From JAGVSZ01 sp019137045 (GTDB taxonomy: Bacteria; Pseudomonadota; Gammaproteobacteria; Burkholderiales; SG8-39): a stretch of 64,000 nucleotides of DNA. The stretch lies in assembly GCA_046347635.1 (NCBI GenBank), contig JAXMFT010000005.1:186001-250000 (forward strand). Direction: 5' to 3'. Below, piece by piece: positions 24,963-34,029 of the stretch. Numbering within the stretch: position 1 is the stretch's first letter; every line of letters begins with the position of its first letter. The translations under genes were made by a program, and so were the position numbers. The notes beneath the pieces were generated by a model, which did no database searches, was not told where the DNA came from, and was given only the letters and a program-made list of their open reading frames with translations.

Positions 24963-26866
24963 GCCGCGCTCTTCTCCGGCGCGCCCTTTGCGCGCGCCGC
25001 GCGCCGCTTCAGGTGCACGAGCAGCAGCGAGATCGCCGCCGGCGTCACGCCCTGCATGCGCGCCGCCTGCCCGATCGTCTCGGGCCGGTGCAGCGCGAGC
25101 TTCTGGCGCACCTCGGCCGACAGTCCGCGCACTGCCGCGTAGTCGAGGTCGTGCGGCAGCGGCGTCGCATCGTGCGCCTCGTGGCGCGCGACCTCGTCCT
25201 GCTGGCGAGCGATGTAGCCCGCGTACTTCGCCTGGATCTCGACCTGCGCGGCGACGGTCGCGTCGCCGCTGCCGGGGCCGGCGCCGGGCAGCGTCATCAG
25301 CGCGGCGTACGTGACGTCCGGACGTTTGAGGAGGTCGAGCAGCGTGTGCTCGCGCTCGATCGGCTGTCCGAGCACGCGCGTCGCCGCGGACGCGGGAATC
25401 AGGCGCGGATTCACCCACGTGGACTTGAGGCGCTCGTGCTCGGCCGCAAGCGCGTCGCGCTTGCGCGCGAATGCGCTCCAGCGCGCGTCGTCGACCACGC
25501 CGAGCGCGCGGCCCGCCTCGGTCAGGCGCAGGTCGGCGTTGTCCTCGCGCAGCATGAGCCGGTACTCGGCGCGGCTGGTGAACATGCGATACGGCTCGGC
25601 GACGCCGCGGGTGACGAGGTCGTCGACGAGCACACCGAGGTAGGCCTCGTCGCGCCGGGGGCCCCACGCCGACTTGCCTTGCGCCAGGCGCGCGGCGTTG
25701 ATCCCGGCCAGGACCCCCTGGGCCGCGGCCTCCTCGTAACCCGTCGTACCGTTGATCTGACCCGCGAAGAACAACCCGGCGATCGCCTTTGTTTCGAGGG
25801 AGGCTTTCAGCGCGCGCGGATCGAAGTAGTCGTACTCGATCGCGTACCCCGGCCGGACGATCTGAGCTCTCTCCAACCCTTTGATTGAACGGACTAATTC
25901 GAGTTGGATATCGAACGGCAGGCTGGTGGAGATCCCGTTCGGATAGATCTCGTCGGTCTCCAGCCCCTCCGGCTCGAGAAACACCTGATGGCTCGGCTTG
26001 CCGGCGAAGCGATGGATCTTGTCTTCGATGGACGGGCAATATCGGGGACCCACCCCCTCGATCTTGCCGGTGTACAGCGGTGACCGGTCGAGACCGCCGC
26101 GGATGATCTCGTGCGTGCGCGGATTGGTGTGCGTCACCCAGCACGGCCGCTGGGCCGGGTGCATCGCGCGATCGCCCATGAAGGAGAAGACTGGCGGCGG
26201 ATCATCGCCCGGTTGAGTCTCCAGAACGGACAAATCGATCGTGCGACCGTCGAGCCGCGGGGGCGTACCGGTCTTCAAACGCCCAGCGGGCAGACGCAGC
26301 TCACGCAGCCGTGCGGCCAGCCGAATCGCGGGCGGATCGCCCGCCCGTCCGGCGGCATAGTGCTCGAGGCCGACGTGAATCAGGCCCGCCAGAAAGGTCC
26401 CGGTGGTCAGCACGACCGCGTGCGCGCTAAAGCGAATTCCGAGCTGAGTGACCGCCCCGACGACGCGATCCTCGTCCAGCACCAAATCATCGACGGGCTG
26501 CTGAAACAGGGTGAGATTGGGCTGACGCTCGAGTCGTCGCCGAATTGCCCGCCGATAGAGCACGCGGTCGGCCTGGGCGCGGGTGGCACGAACGGCGGGG
26601 CCCTTGCTGGCGTTCAGGATCCGGAATTGGATGCCCGCCTCGTCGGTTGCGAGGGCCATTGCGCCGCCGAGTGCATCGATCTCCTTGACGAGATGCCCCT
26701 TGCCAATCCCGCCGATGGAGGGATTGCAGGACATCTGGCCAAGCGTCTCGATGCTATGCGTCAGAAGAAGCGTCTTGGCCCCGATCCGGGCCGCCGCCAA
26801 TGCGGCCTCGGTGCCGGCGTGGCCGCCGCCGACGACGAGGACATCGAACTGATCCGGAAAATGCAT
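24959..26866 (-). CDS. mnmG: tRNA uridine-5-carboxymethylaminomethyl modification enzyme MnmG (GidA)
   Basis: FAD- and folate-dependent partner of MnmE that modifies U34 of several tRNAs. The 635-residue protein has the FAD motif VVGGGHAGTEAALAAARIG near residue 10, CNPSIGGIGKGHLVKEIDALGG about 48-69, the GLRxGTP-like GRLKTGTPPRL, the second cysteine in GVGPRYCPSIEDKI, and a C-terminal helical domain that binds MnmE. Its N-terminal half looks somewhat less G+C-rich than its C-terminal part. MnmE is encoded 3.6 kb away on the same strand. Confidence 0.97.
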   Translation of the reverse strand: MHFPDQFDVLVVGGGHAGTEAALAAARIGAKTLLLTHSIETLGQMSCNPSIGGIGKGHLVKEIDALGGAMALATDEAGIQFRILNASKGPAVRATRAQADRVLYRRAIRRRLERQPNLTLFQQPVDDLVLDEDRVVGAVTQLGIRFSAHAVVLTTGTFLAGLIHVGLEHYAAGRAGDPPAIRLAARLRELRLPAGRLKTGTPPRLDGRTIDLSVLETQPGDDPPPVFSFMGDRAMHPAQRPCWVTHTNPRTHEIIRGGLDRSPLYTGKIEGVGPRYCPSIEDKIHRFAGKPSHQVFLEPEGLETDEIYPNGISTSLPFDIQLELVRSIKGLERAQIVRPGYAIEYDYFDPRALKASLETKAIAGLFFAGQINGTTGYEEAAAQGVLAGINAARLAQGKSAWGPRRDEAYLGVLVDDLVTRGVAEPYRMFTSRAEYRLMLREDNADLRLTEAGRALGVVDDARWSAFARKRDALAAEHERLKSTWVNPRLIPASAATRVLGQPIEREHTLLDLLKRPDVTYAALMTLPGAGPGSGDATVAAQVEIQAKYAGYIARQQDEVARHEAHDATPLPHDLDYAAVRGLSAEVRQKLALHRPETIGQAARMQGVTPAAISLLLVHLKRRAARAKGAPEKSAA

Positions 26867-26954
26867 CGCGGGGACCTGCCGGGAGCGCGGATTGTACCCC
26901 CTCCCCCTGGCGCATCAAGCGCGCGCCGCGTCTCGGACGCCGGTTCGCTCCCGA

Positions 26955-26970
26955 TGTTTCACGTGGAACA
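26955..26970. promoter_or_regulatory. parS centromere site 1
   Basis: TGTTTCACGTGGAACA matches the bacterial parS consensus TGTTNCACGTGNAACA at every fixed position. It lies upstream of mnmG and nucleates ParB. Confidence 0.95.
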
Positions 26971-26992
26971 TGCTCCGGCGTCGCGGGACGGA

Positions 26993-27008
26993 CGTTCCAC
27001 GTGGAACA
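26993..27008. promoter_or_regulatory. parS centromere site 2
   Basis: CGTTCCACGTGGAACA differs from the parS consensus only at its first base and is otherwise a perfect palindrome. It ends directly against the stop codon of the aminotransferase gene, 38 bp from site 1. Confidence 0.88.
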
Positions 27009-28346
27009 TCAAAGCACCTGATCGAGCGAGCGCCCCAGCTTGTCCACCAGTTCCTCGAGGTGTGCGAACGACACGATGTATGGCGGGGCGATCAGCACAT
27101 GATCGCCGCGTCGACCATCGATCGTGCCCGGCATGGGATAACAGAGAAGGCCGTTCTCCAGAGCGACGCGCTTCAAACGCGCCGCCACCCGCCGATCCGG
27201 CTCGAACGGGGCCTTCGTCGTCCGATCGGCGACGAGTTCCAGGGCCCAGAGCAGACCGCGCCCCCTGATCTCGCCGACGTGGGGGTGGTCGCCGAAACGC
27301 TGGACGAGCAGCCGCTCCAACTGCGCGCCCGACGAGCACACCTGATCCAGCAGCTTGCGCTCCCGGATCGCAGTCTGAACGGCGAGCGCCGCGGCGCATG
27401 CCACCGGATGGCCGCTGTACGTATGGCCGTGTTGAAAGAATCCACTGCCTTCGACGACCGCCTGGTAGACCCGGTCATGAACGAGCAACGCGCCGATTGG
27501 CTGATATCCGGCCGCGAGCCCTTTGCCAATCGCGATCAGGTCGGGCCGGACGCCCTCCGATTCACAGGCGTACAGCGTGCCGCACCGCCCCATGCCGCAC
27601 ATGACTTCGTCCAGGATGAGGAGTACGCCGTGCCGATCGCACACCTCGCGCACCCGGGCGAAGTAACCGGGCACCGGCGGCTGCGCACCCAAAGTCGCAC
27701 CACCGACCGTCTCCGCGATGAAAGCGATTACTGACTTCGGACCACGACGAACGAACTCCCCCTCGAGTTCCCGAGCGAGGCGCTCTCCGTAACGCTCCGG
27801 GGACTCGCCTGGCGCCCGGTCTCGGTACGGATAGCATGGTGCAACGTGCGACATGTCCGCGAGCAGCGGCTCGAAAGGGGCCCGACGCACGGCGTTACCC
27901 CCTGCCGCAAGCGCGCCCAGCGTGTTTCCGTGATAGCTCTGTCGGCGAGCGATCACTCTCGTTCTCTGCGGCTCCCCGACTTCGAGGAAGTACTGCCGAG
28001 CAAGCTTCAGGGCGGCTTCGATCGCCTCGGATCCGTCCCCGACGAAGTACGCTCGGCCAATCCCGGAGGGCGCGTGGGCAACGAGGTCTGTCGCCAACGC
28101 CTCCATGGGCTCGTTCGTGAAAAACGAGGTATGCGCAAACGGCAGGCGGCGAACCTGGGCTGAAATGGCGGCAGCGATGGCCGCGTCGCTGTGCCCCAGG
28201 CAGGAAACGACGGCGCCGCCCGATCCGTCGAGATACCGTTTGCCCGTTGCGTCGATCAGGTAGGGCCCGTCGCCCCCGACCGCTACCGGGTAGTCGTGGC
28301 GGGGATCGCGATGAAAGACGGCCCTCTTCGCCCGGCCCCGGTTCAT
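27009..28346 (-). CDS. Class III PLP-dependent aminotransferase
   Basis: A 445-residue fold-type I transaminase of the omega-amino acid/BioA group. Motifs include YLDGSGGAVVSCLGH, YFVGDGSEAIEAALKLARQY, RQSYHGNTLGA, AETVGGATLGAQPPVPGYF, the PLP-contacting LILDEVMCGMGR, and the Schiff-base lysine in LIAIGKGLAAGYQPIGA. The C-terminus has IRGRGLLWALEL. Substrate is not clear; many such proteins are annotated as beta-alanine or adenosylmethionine-8-amino-7-oxononanoate aminotransferases, but no biotin genes are nearby. The stop codon abuts parS site 2, and the gene follows the pckG terminator. Confidence 0.87.
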   Translation of the reverse strand: MNRGRAKRAVFHRDPRHDYPVAVGGDGPYLIDATGKRYLDGSGGAVVSCLGHSDAAIAAAISAQVRRLPFAHTSFFTNEPMEALATDLVAHAPSGIGRAYFVGDGSEAIEAALKLARQYFLEVGEPQRTRVIARRQSYHGNTLGALAAGGNAVRRAPFEPLLADMSHVAPCYPYRDRAPGESPERYGERLARELEGEFVRRGPKSVIAFIAETVGGATLGAQPPVPGYFARVREVCDRHGVLLILDEVMCGMGRCGTLYACESEGVRPDLIAIGKGLAAGYQPIGALLVHDRVYQAVVEGSGFFQHGHTYSGHPVACAAALAVQTAIRERKLLDQVCSSGAQLERLLVQRFGDHPHVGEIRGRGLLWALELVADRTTKAPFEPDRRVAARLKRVALENGLLCYPMPGTIDGRRGDHVLIAPPYIVSFAHLEELVDKLGRSLDQVL

Positions 28347-28374
28347 GGCGGGATTGTAGTGCCCACGCTCCGGG

Positions 28375-28406
28375 AAAAAGCACGGGGCCGCGTGCGGCGG
28401 CCCCGT
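28375..28406 (-). terminator. Rho-independent terminator of pckG
   Basis: Perfect 10-bp stem ACGGGGCCGC/GCGGCCCCGT (28382-28391 and 28397-28406) with a 5-nt loop, followed on the minus strand by GC and five T (28375-28379). It starts 21 bp after the pckG stop. Confidence 0.9.
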
Positions 28407-28427
28407 ATCGATCCTGGCCGGCGACGT

Positions 28428-30254
28428 TCAGCGCAGCGCGCGTCCGATCGCCTCCCGCCGCTGGACCAGTTCCCGCGGGAGGCGCGTGCCGAGTCTGGCG
28501 AAGAGATCGTCGTGCTGTGCGAGCTCGTCCGCCCACTCGTCGTGGCGCAGCGAAGTGGCCGACGCAAACTGCTCGCGCGAGAACCGTTCGAGGCCGGTCC
28601 AGACGAGGTCGTCGTAGCCGGGGATCCATCCGATTGCCGTCTCGGCGGCGTGCGCGCGGCCGCGACAGCGCTCGACGACCCACTTCAGGACGCGCATGTT
28701 CTCCCCGTACCCCGGCCAGACGAACTTCCCGCCCGCATCGGTGCGGAACCAGTTCACCAGGAAGACGCGCGGCCGGTGCGCCGCTGCGCGACCGACTTTC
28801 AGCCAGTGCGAGAAGTAGTCCGCCATGTTGTAGCCGACGAACGGGATCATCGCCATCGGGTCGCGGCGCACCACGCCGACCTTCCCGGTCGCGGCCGCGG
28901 TGGTCTCCGATCCCATCGTCGCCCCGAGGTACACGCCCGCATCCCAGTCCGGCGCCTCGACGACGAGCGGCACGGTGTTCGAGCGCCGCCCGCCGAAGAT
29001 CATCGCGCTGATCGGCACGCCGTCCGGGTTCTCCCATTCCGGGTCGAGCGACGCGAGCTGCGTCGCGGCCACGGTGAAGCGGGAGTTGGGATGCGCCGCC
29101 TTGCGGCCCGACTCCGGCGTCCACGGCTGCCCCTGCCAGTCGGTGAGGTGCGGCGGCGGTACGTCCGTCAGGCCCTCCCACCACACGTCGCCCTCGGGCG
29201 TGAGCGCGACGTTGGTGAAGATCGTGTTCGAGCGGATCGCGTTCAGGCAGTTCGGGTTCGTCTTCGCCGAGGTGCCCGGCGCGACGCCGAAGAGGCCGGC
29301 CTCGGGGTTGATCGCGTAGAGGCGTCCGTCCTTGCCCGGCTTGATCCAGGCGATGTCCTCGCCGATGGTCGTGACCTTCCAGCCCGGAAAGGCGGGCGGC
29401 GGCACCAGCATCGCGAAGTTCGTCTTTCCGCACGCGCTCGGGAACGCCGCGCTCACGTAGGTCTTCTCGCCGTTCGGCGCGGTCAGGCCGAGGATGAGCA
29501 TGTGCTCGGCGAGCCAGCCCTGGTCGCGGCCCATCACCGACGCGATGCGCAGGCTGAAGCACTTTTTCCCCAGCAGCGCGTTGCCGCCGTAGCCCGAGCC
29601 GAACGACCAGATCTCGCGCGTCTCGGGGAAATGGACGATGTACTTGTGCTCCCGGTTGCACGGCCACGGGACGTCCTTCTGCCCCGCAGCGAGCGGCGCG
29701 CCCACGGAGTGCACGCACGGCACGAACTCGCCCTCGGCGCCGAGCAGCTCCCAGACGCGCGCGGTCATGCGCGTCATCACGCGCATGCTCACGACCACGT
29801 ACGGCGAATCGGTCAGCTCGATCCCGATCTGCGCGATGTGCGAGCCGAGCGGCCCCATCGAGAACGGCACGACGTACAGCGTGCGACCCCGCATGCAGCC
29901 GTCGAAGAGCTGCGCGAGGGTGGCGCGCATCTCGGCCGGCGCCATCCAGTTGTTGGTCGGGCCGGCGTCGTCCTTCTGCTGCGAGCAGATGAAGGTGCGG
30001 TCTTCCATCCGCGCGACGTCGGTCGGGTCGGAGCGTGCGAGGAAGCTGCCCGGCCGCAGCTCCGGATTCAGGCGCAGCAGGGTTCCGCTACGGACCATCT
30101 CCTCGCACAGCCGGTCGTACTCGGCCGGCGTGCCGTCGCACCAGTGGATCGCGTCCGGCTTGGTGAGCGCGGCGATCTCGGCAACCCACTCGATCGCCCG
30201 GCGGTTGCGGACGTAGTCCGGCACCTGAATGTGGGGAACGTATGGCTGGTTCAT
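28428..30254 (-). CDS. pckG: Phosphoenolpyruvate carboxykinase (GTP)
   Basis: Converts oxaloacetate and GTP to phosphoenolpyruvate, GDP and CO2, the entry step of gluconeogenesis from TCA acids. The 608-residue length fits the GTP class. Motifs: RTFICSQQKDDAGPTNNWM, IWSFGSGYGGNALLGKKCF, the kinase-1 loop AAFPSACGKTNFAML with the reactive cysteine, TIGEDIAWI and FVNWFR-like FLVNWFRTD. It has its own terminator. The 197 bp upstream hold an extended -10-like TGCTAGAGT at about 30364-30372 on the minus strand, but I see no clear -35. Confidence 0.97.
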   Translation of the reverse strand: MNQPYVPHIQVPDYVRNRRAIEWVAEIAALTKPDAIHWCDGTPAEYDRLCEEMVRSGTLLRLNPELRPGSFLARSDPTDVARMEDRTFICSQQKDDAGPTNNWMAPAEMRATLAQLFDGCMRGRTLYVVPFSMGPLGSHIAQIGIELTDSPYVVVSMRVMTRMTARVWELLGAEGEFVPCVHSVGAPLAAGQKDVPWPCNREHKYIVHFPETREIWSFGSGYGGNALLGKKCFSLRIASVMGRDQGWLAEHMLILGLTAPNGEKTYVSAAFPSACGKTNFAMLVPPPAFPGWKVTTIGEDIAWIKPGKDGRLYAINPEAGLFGVAPGTSAKTNPNCLNAIRSNTIFTNVALTPEGDVWWEGLTDVPPPHLTDWQGQPWTPESGRKAAHPNSRFTVAATQLASLDPEWENPDGVPISAMIFGGRRSNTVPLVVEAPDWDAGVYLGATMGSETTAAATGKVGVVRRDPMAMIPFVGYNMADYFSHWLKVGRAAAHRPRVFLVNWFRTDAGGKFVWPGYGENMRVLKWVVERCRGRAHAAETAIGWIPGYDDLVWTGLERFSREQFASATSLRHDEWADELAQHDDLFARLGTRLPRELVQRREAIGRALR

Positions 30255-30451
30255 CTCGCAGGGGCCCTGTTTGCTTGGCGGTACGGATGCGGCTCCCCGC
30301 GCGTCGCTGCACTCGCTGCACGGGTGGGAGGCGGGAAGCCGGCTGGACTCCGGTAGGGGACTGACTCTAGCAGAAAAGCACCCGCCGACGCCGCGCCCGC
30401 GCCGCCTCCCGGCGCAGGTTTTTCACTTTGTGACAAGCGCCGGCGGCGAGG

Positions 30452-31792
30452 CTACTTTCCGATGCAGAAGCGGGCGAAGATCTCGCCCAGCAGGTCGTCG
30501 GCGGTGAACTCGCCGGTGATCGCGTTGAGCTCGCCCTGCGCAAGGCGCAGCTCCTCGGCGAGCAGCTCGACCGCGTCGCCCAGCGCGGAGGCCGCCTCCA
30601 GGCGCTCCGACGCCCGCCGCAGGCATGCGAGATGGCGCTCGCGCGCGATGAAGGGCGACTCCCCGGCCGGATGCCATCCGACGCGCTCGAGCAGGTGCCC
30701 GCGCAGCAGCTCGAGACCCGCCCCCGTCTTCGCGGACAGGTGGATCGTGGTCGCGTCGGCGCCCGGTTCGACGCGCGCGGCGCTGCCGAGCCGATCGATC
30801 TTGTTGTGCACGACGACGCGCTGCAGGCGCCCGGGCAGGCGTGCGGCGATCGCCTCGTCGGCCGCCGTGACGCCCGCGGCGGCGTCGACGACCAGCAGCA
30901 GGAGGTCGGCTTGCGCGATGGCGCTCCACGCGCGCGCGACGCCGAGGCGCTCGACCTCGTCGGTCGCGTCGCGCAGTCCCGCGGTGTCCACGAGGTGCAG
31001 CGGCACGCCCTCGAGCTCGATCGCCTGGCGAATCGTGTCGCGGGTGGTGCCCGGAATCGGCGTCACGATGGCGAGCTCCTCGCCGGCGAGCCGGTTCAGC
31101 AGGCTCGACTTGCCCACGTTGGGCTGCCCGGCGATCACCACGTGCAGGCCGGTGCGCAGGAGGCTGCCCTGCCGCGCGCGCTCGAGCGTGTCGGCGAGCC
31201 CCGCGCGCAGCCGGTCGAGCCGCCCGCGCGCATCGGCGCGGTCGAGCGCATCCACCTCTTCCTCCGGAAAGTCGAGCGTGGCCTCGACCAGCGCGCGCAG
31301 CTCGACCAGCTGCGCAACCAGGCCGTGGATCGCCGCCGAGAACTCGCCTTGCAGGCTGCGCACCGCGCACCGCGCGGCGGTCTCGGTGGCCGCTTCGATG
31401 ACGTCCGCCACCGCCTCGGCCTGGGCGAGGTCGAGCTTGTCGTTCAGGAACGCCCGGCGGGTGAACTCGCCGGGCTCGGCGAGCCGGGCGCCGAGCTCGA
31501 AGCAGCGTCGCAGCAGCATCTGCAGGACGACCGGCCCGCCGTGCCCGTGCAGCTCGAGCACGTCTTCGCCGGTGTAGGAGTGTGGGGCCGGGAAGTAGAG
31601 CGCCAGGCCGTCGTCGATCGCCGCGCCTGCGGCGTCGCGGAACGCCGCGCGCGTCGCGCGCCGGGGCGGGAGGGCGCGTCCGAGCAGGCCGGTCGCGAAG
31701 CGCCCGAGCGCCGGACCGGACACGCGCACCACGCCGATGCCTGCGCGCCCGGGCGCGGTGGCGATCGCGGCGATCGCGTCGGCCGCGCTCAG
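30452..31792 (-). CDS. mnmE: tRNA modification GTPase MnmE
   Basis: GTPase acting with MnmG on tRNA U34. The domain order is complete: N-terminal folate-binding domain (IAAIATAPGRAGIGVVRVSG, HSYTGEDVLELHGHGGPVV), helical domain, G domain with P-loop AGQPNVGKSSLLNRL, GTTRDTI, DTAGLRD and NKID, and the C-terminal FCIGK with the catalytic cysteine. No ATG, GTG or TTG lies where the family starts. A CTG at 31790-31792 overlapping the yidC stop (CTGA) gives 446 residues, near the usual length. The nearest in-frame ATG (31847-31849) would add 19 residues inside yidC. Confidence 0.93.
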   Translation of the reverse strand: MSAADAIAAIATAPGRAGIGVVRVSGPALGRFATGLLGRALPPRRATRAAFRDAAGAAIDDGLALYFPAPHSYTGEDVLELHGHGGPVVLQMLLRRCFELGARLAEPGEFTRRAFLNDKLDLAQAEAVADVIEAATETAARCAVRSLQGEFSAAIHGLVAQLVELRALVEATLDFPEEEVDALDRADARGRLDRLRAGLADTLERARQGSLLRTGLHVVIAGQPNVGKSSLLNRLAGEELAIVTPIPGTTRDTIRQAIELEGVPLHLVDTAGLRDATDEVERLGVARAWSAIAQADLLLLVVDAAAGVTAADEAIAARLPGRLQRVVVHNKIDRLGSAARVEPGADATTIHLSAKTGAGLELLRGHLLERVGWHPAGESPFIARERHLACLRRASERLEAASALGDAVELLAEELRLAQGELNAITGEFTADDLLGEIFARFCIGK

Positions 31793-33444
31793 CGCTTCGC
31801 CGCGGCCGGCTTGTCCTTCCCGCCCTCGATCATGCGCGTGATCTGCCATTGCTGCGCGATGGACAGGATGTTGTTGACGAGCCAATAGAGCACCAGGCCC
31901 GCGGGGAAGAAGAAGAACATCACCCCGAAGGCGAACGGCATGATCATCATCACCTTCGCCTGCACCGGGTCGGGCGGCGTGGGGCTCATCTTCGTCTGGA
32001 TGATCATCGAGCCCATCATCAGCGCCGGCAGGATGAAGAAGGGGTCCTGCTTCGACAGGTCGGTGATCCAGCCGAAGAACGGCGCCTGGCGCAGCTCGAC
32101 CGACGACAGCAGCACCCAGTACAGGGCGATGAACACCGGGATCTGGACGACGATCGGGAGGCAGCCTCCCAGCGGGTTGATCTTCTCCTCCTTGTACAGC
32201 TCCATCATCGCCTGGTTCATCTTGGCGCGGTCGTTGCCGTACATCTCGCGGATCTTGGTCAGGCGCGGAGTGACCTTCTTCATGCGCGCCATCGACTTGT
32301 AGCTCGCCGCCGAGAGCGGGAAGAAGATCAGCTTGATCAGCACCGTGAGCGCGATGATCGCCAGGCCCCAGTTGCCGAGCCAGCCGTGGAACCACTCGAG
32401 CACCCAGAACAGCGGCACCGCGATGACGGTGAGCCAGCCGTAGTCGACCACCAGGTCGAGATGCGGAGCGACCGCCGGTAGTACGTTCTGCTCCTGGGGT
32501 CCGGCGAACAGGCGCACGCCGGAGGTGGCCTTGCCGCCCGGCTCGATCGCCGCCAGCGGCAGCTTCACGCCGGCGCGGTAGTAGTTCTCCGCAACCCGCT
32601 CCGCGTAGTACTCGCGCGCTGCCTTGTCCGGCGGCAGCAGCGCCGACACGAAGTAGTGCTGGATCATCGCGATCCAGCCGTCGTTCGCCTGCTTCGGATA
32701 GTCCGCCTTGTCCTTGTCCATGTCGGCGAACTTCACCAGCTTGAGCTTGGACGCGTCGGTGAAGACGCCCACGCCGGTGTAGGTGGAGACCATCGCCTGG
32801 TCGTCGGCCGGCGCCTTGCCGTCGCGGGTCACGTGGAAGTAGCCCTGCGGTGCGATCGGCGCGGCGGACTTGTTCTCGACCTCCTGCGCGATGTCGACGA
32901 CGTAGCTGCCGCGGTGGAAGGTGAGGCTCTTGACGACGTCTACGCCCTCCGGCGTCGTCGCCCGCAGCCGCACCTCGACCTTGTCCTTGCCGTCCTCGAG
33001 CTTGTAGACCTGCGCCTCCGGCGTGAACAGGGTGCGGTGGTTCGGCAGGTTGGCGCCGATCAGACCGCTCTGCACCGTGTAGCGGTGATCGGCGCCGAGC
33101 AGCTCGAAGGGCTTGTCCGGATGCAGGCTGTCCTTGTAGCGCGTCAGGTCCAGGCGCACGAGGTCGCCGCCTACCGGGTCGATCTCGGCGCGCAGGAGGT
33201 CGGTCTCCACGCGCACGCGCTCGCGTGCCGGCGCGGCCCCCGTCGAGCCGGGCACCGCGTCGGTCTTCGGCGGGGCCGCCGGCGCGCCCGGCGCGGGCAC
33301 GCTGGCGGCGGGAACGGCACCCGACCCGGCCTTGTCCTGCACCTGCGGTGCGGGCGCGGGGCGGTGCTCGCGCTGCCACGCGTCCCAGAGCATCAGGACC
33401 GAGAAGGAGAAGATGACGAAGAGGATGAGGCGTTGCGTGTCCAT
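31789..33444 (-). CDS. yidC: Membrane protein insertase YidC
   Basis: Inserts and folds inner-membrane proteins, including ATP synthase subunit c, alone or with SecYEG. The 551-residue protein has an N-terminal signal-anchor helix (about 5-20), an Ala/Pro-rich linker, a large periplasmic beta domain (about 75-330) and the five-helix core with GNWGLAIIALTVLIKLIFFPLSAASYKSMARMK and the cytoplasmic hairpin. It ends within a Lys/Ala tail overlapping the mnmE start. Confidence 0.96.
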   Translation of the reverse strand: MDTQRLILFVIFSFSVLMLWDAWQREHRPAPAPQVQDKAGSGAVPAASVPAPGAPAAPPKTDAVPGSTGAAPARERVRVETDLLRAEIDPVGGDLVRLDLTRYKDSLHPDKPFELLGADHRYTVQSGLIGANLPNHRTLFTPEAQVYKLEDGKDKVEVRLRATTPEGVDVVKSLTFHRGSYVVDIAQEVENKSAAPIAPQGYFHVTRDGKAPADDQAMVSTYTGVGVFTDASKLKLVKFADMDKDKADYPKQANDGWIAMIQHYFVSALLPPDKAAREYYAERVAENYYRAGVKLPLAAIEPGGKATSGVRLFAGPQEQNVLPAVAPHLDLVVDYGWLTVIAVPLFWVLEWFHGWLGNWGLAIIALTVLIKLIFFPLSAASYKSMARMKKVTPRLTKIREMYGNDRAKMNQAMMELYKEEKINPLGGCLPIVVQIPVFIALYWVLLSSVELRQAPFFGWITDLSKQDPFFILPALMMGSMIIQTKMSPTPPDPVQAKVMMIMPFAFGVMFFFFPAGLVLYWLVNNILSIAQQWQITRMIEGGKDKPAAAKR

Positions 33445-33470
33445 TGGATCGGGACGTCAGCGTTCTTGCC

Positions 33471-33680
33471 TTACGGCACCGGGTCGTAACCGCCGGGATG
33501 CCACGGATGGCAGCGCGCGACGCGCCGCGCGGCGAGCCAGCTCCCGCGCAGTGCGCCATGCCGCGCCAGCGCCTCCTGCGCGTACTCCGAGCACGAGGGG
33601 AAGAAGCGGCAGTGGCGTCCGAGCATCGGGCTCAGCAGGTACCGATAGGCCGCAACGAGCGCGCCCAGCAATCTAGCCAT
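33471..33680 (-). CDS. yidD: Membrane protein insertion efficiency factor YidD
   Basis: A 69-residue amphipathic protein that assists YidC-dependent insertion. It shows the family pattern YRYLLSPMLGRHCRFFPSCSEYAQEAL and RVARCHPWHPGGYDPVP. Its start overlaps rnpA by 8 bp, and yidC follows after 26 bp. Confidence 0.95.
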   Translation of the reverse strand: MARLLGALVAAYRYLLSPMLGRHCRFFPSCSEYAQEALARHGALRGSWLAARRVARCHPWHPGGYDPVP

Positions 33681-34029
33681 TCGTTCCGGTCCGGAGTAGC
33701 GCCTGGACTTCCGCGAGCGTCAGCGGCCGCGCGCCCGGCGCCGCGACGAGCCGGAGCACGCAATCCCGCGCCCCGATCGCGGTCTGGGTCAGCCGGAACG
33801 CCTCGCGCGCGAGGCGCCGGATGCGATTCCGGCGCACCGCGCTCGGCGCAAACCGCTTCGGCACGATCAGCGCGAGCCGCGCTCGTCCGACCTCGTTCGG
33901 AAGGCTGTACAGGTAGATGCGGGGGGCGCGAACGAGTCGTCCCGACTTGAGCACCGCGGAGACCTCGCGCGCGCCGAGCCGCTGGCCCGGGCGCAGCCGC
34001 GCCCGCGCGGGACCGGGCGCTCGCGTCAG
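33673..34029 (-). CDS. rnpA: Ribonuclease P protein component
   Basis: Protein cofactor of RNase P. The family signature RNRIRRLAREAFRL is present, with VPKRFAPSAVRRNRI before it. No ATG, GTG or TTG exists in the expected N-terminal region. A CTG at 34027-34029 overlapping the rpmH stop (CTGA) gives 118 residues, typical for RnpA. Alternatively translation could begin at an ATG upstream of rpmH and read through it in another frame, as reported for Thermus rnpA; that would add a 60-residue, non-conserved extension. I favour the CTG. Confidence 0.9.
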   Translation of the reverse strand: MTRAPGPARARLRPGQRLGAREVSAVLKSGRLVRAPRIYLYSLPNEVGRARLALIVPKRFAPSAVRRNRIRRLAREAFRLTQTAIGARDCVLRLVAAPGARPLTLAEVQALLRTGTNG

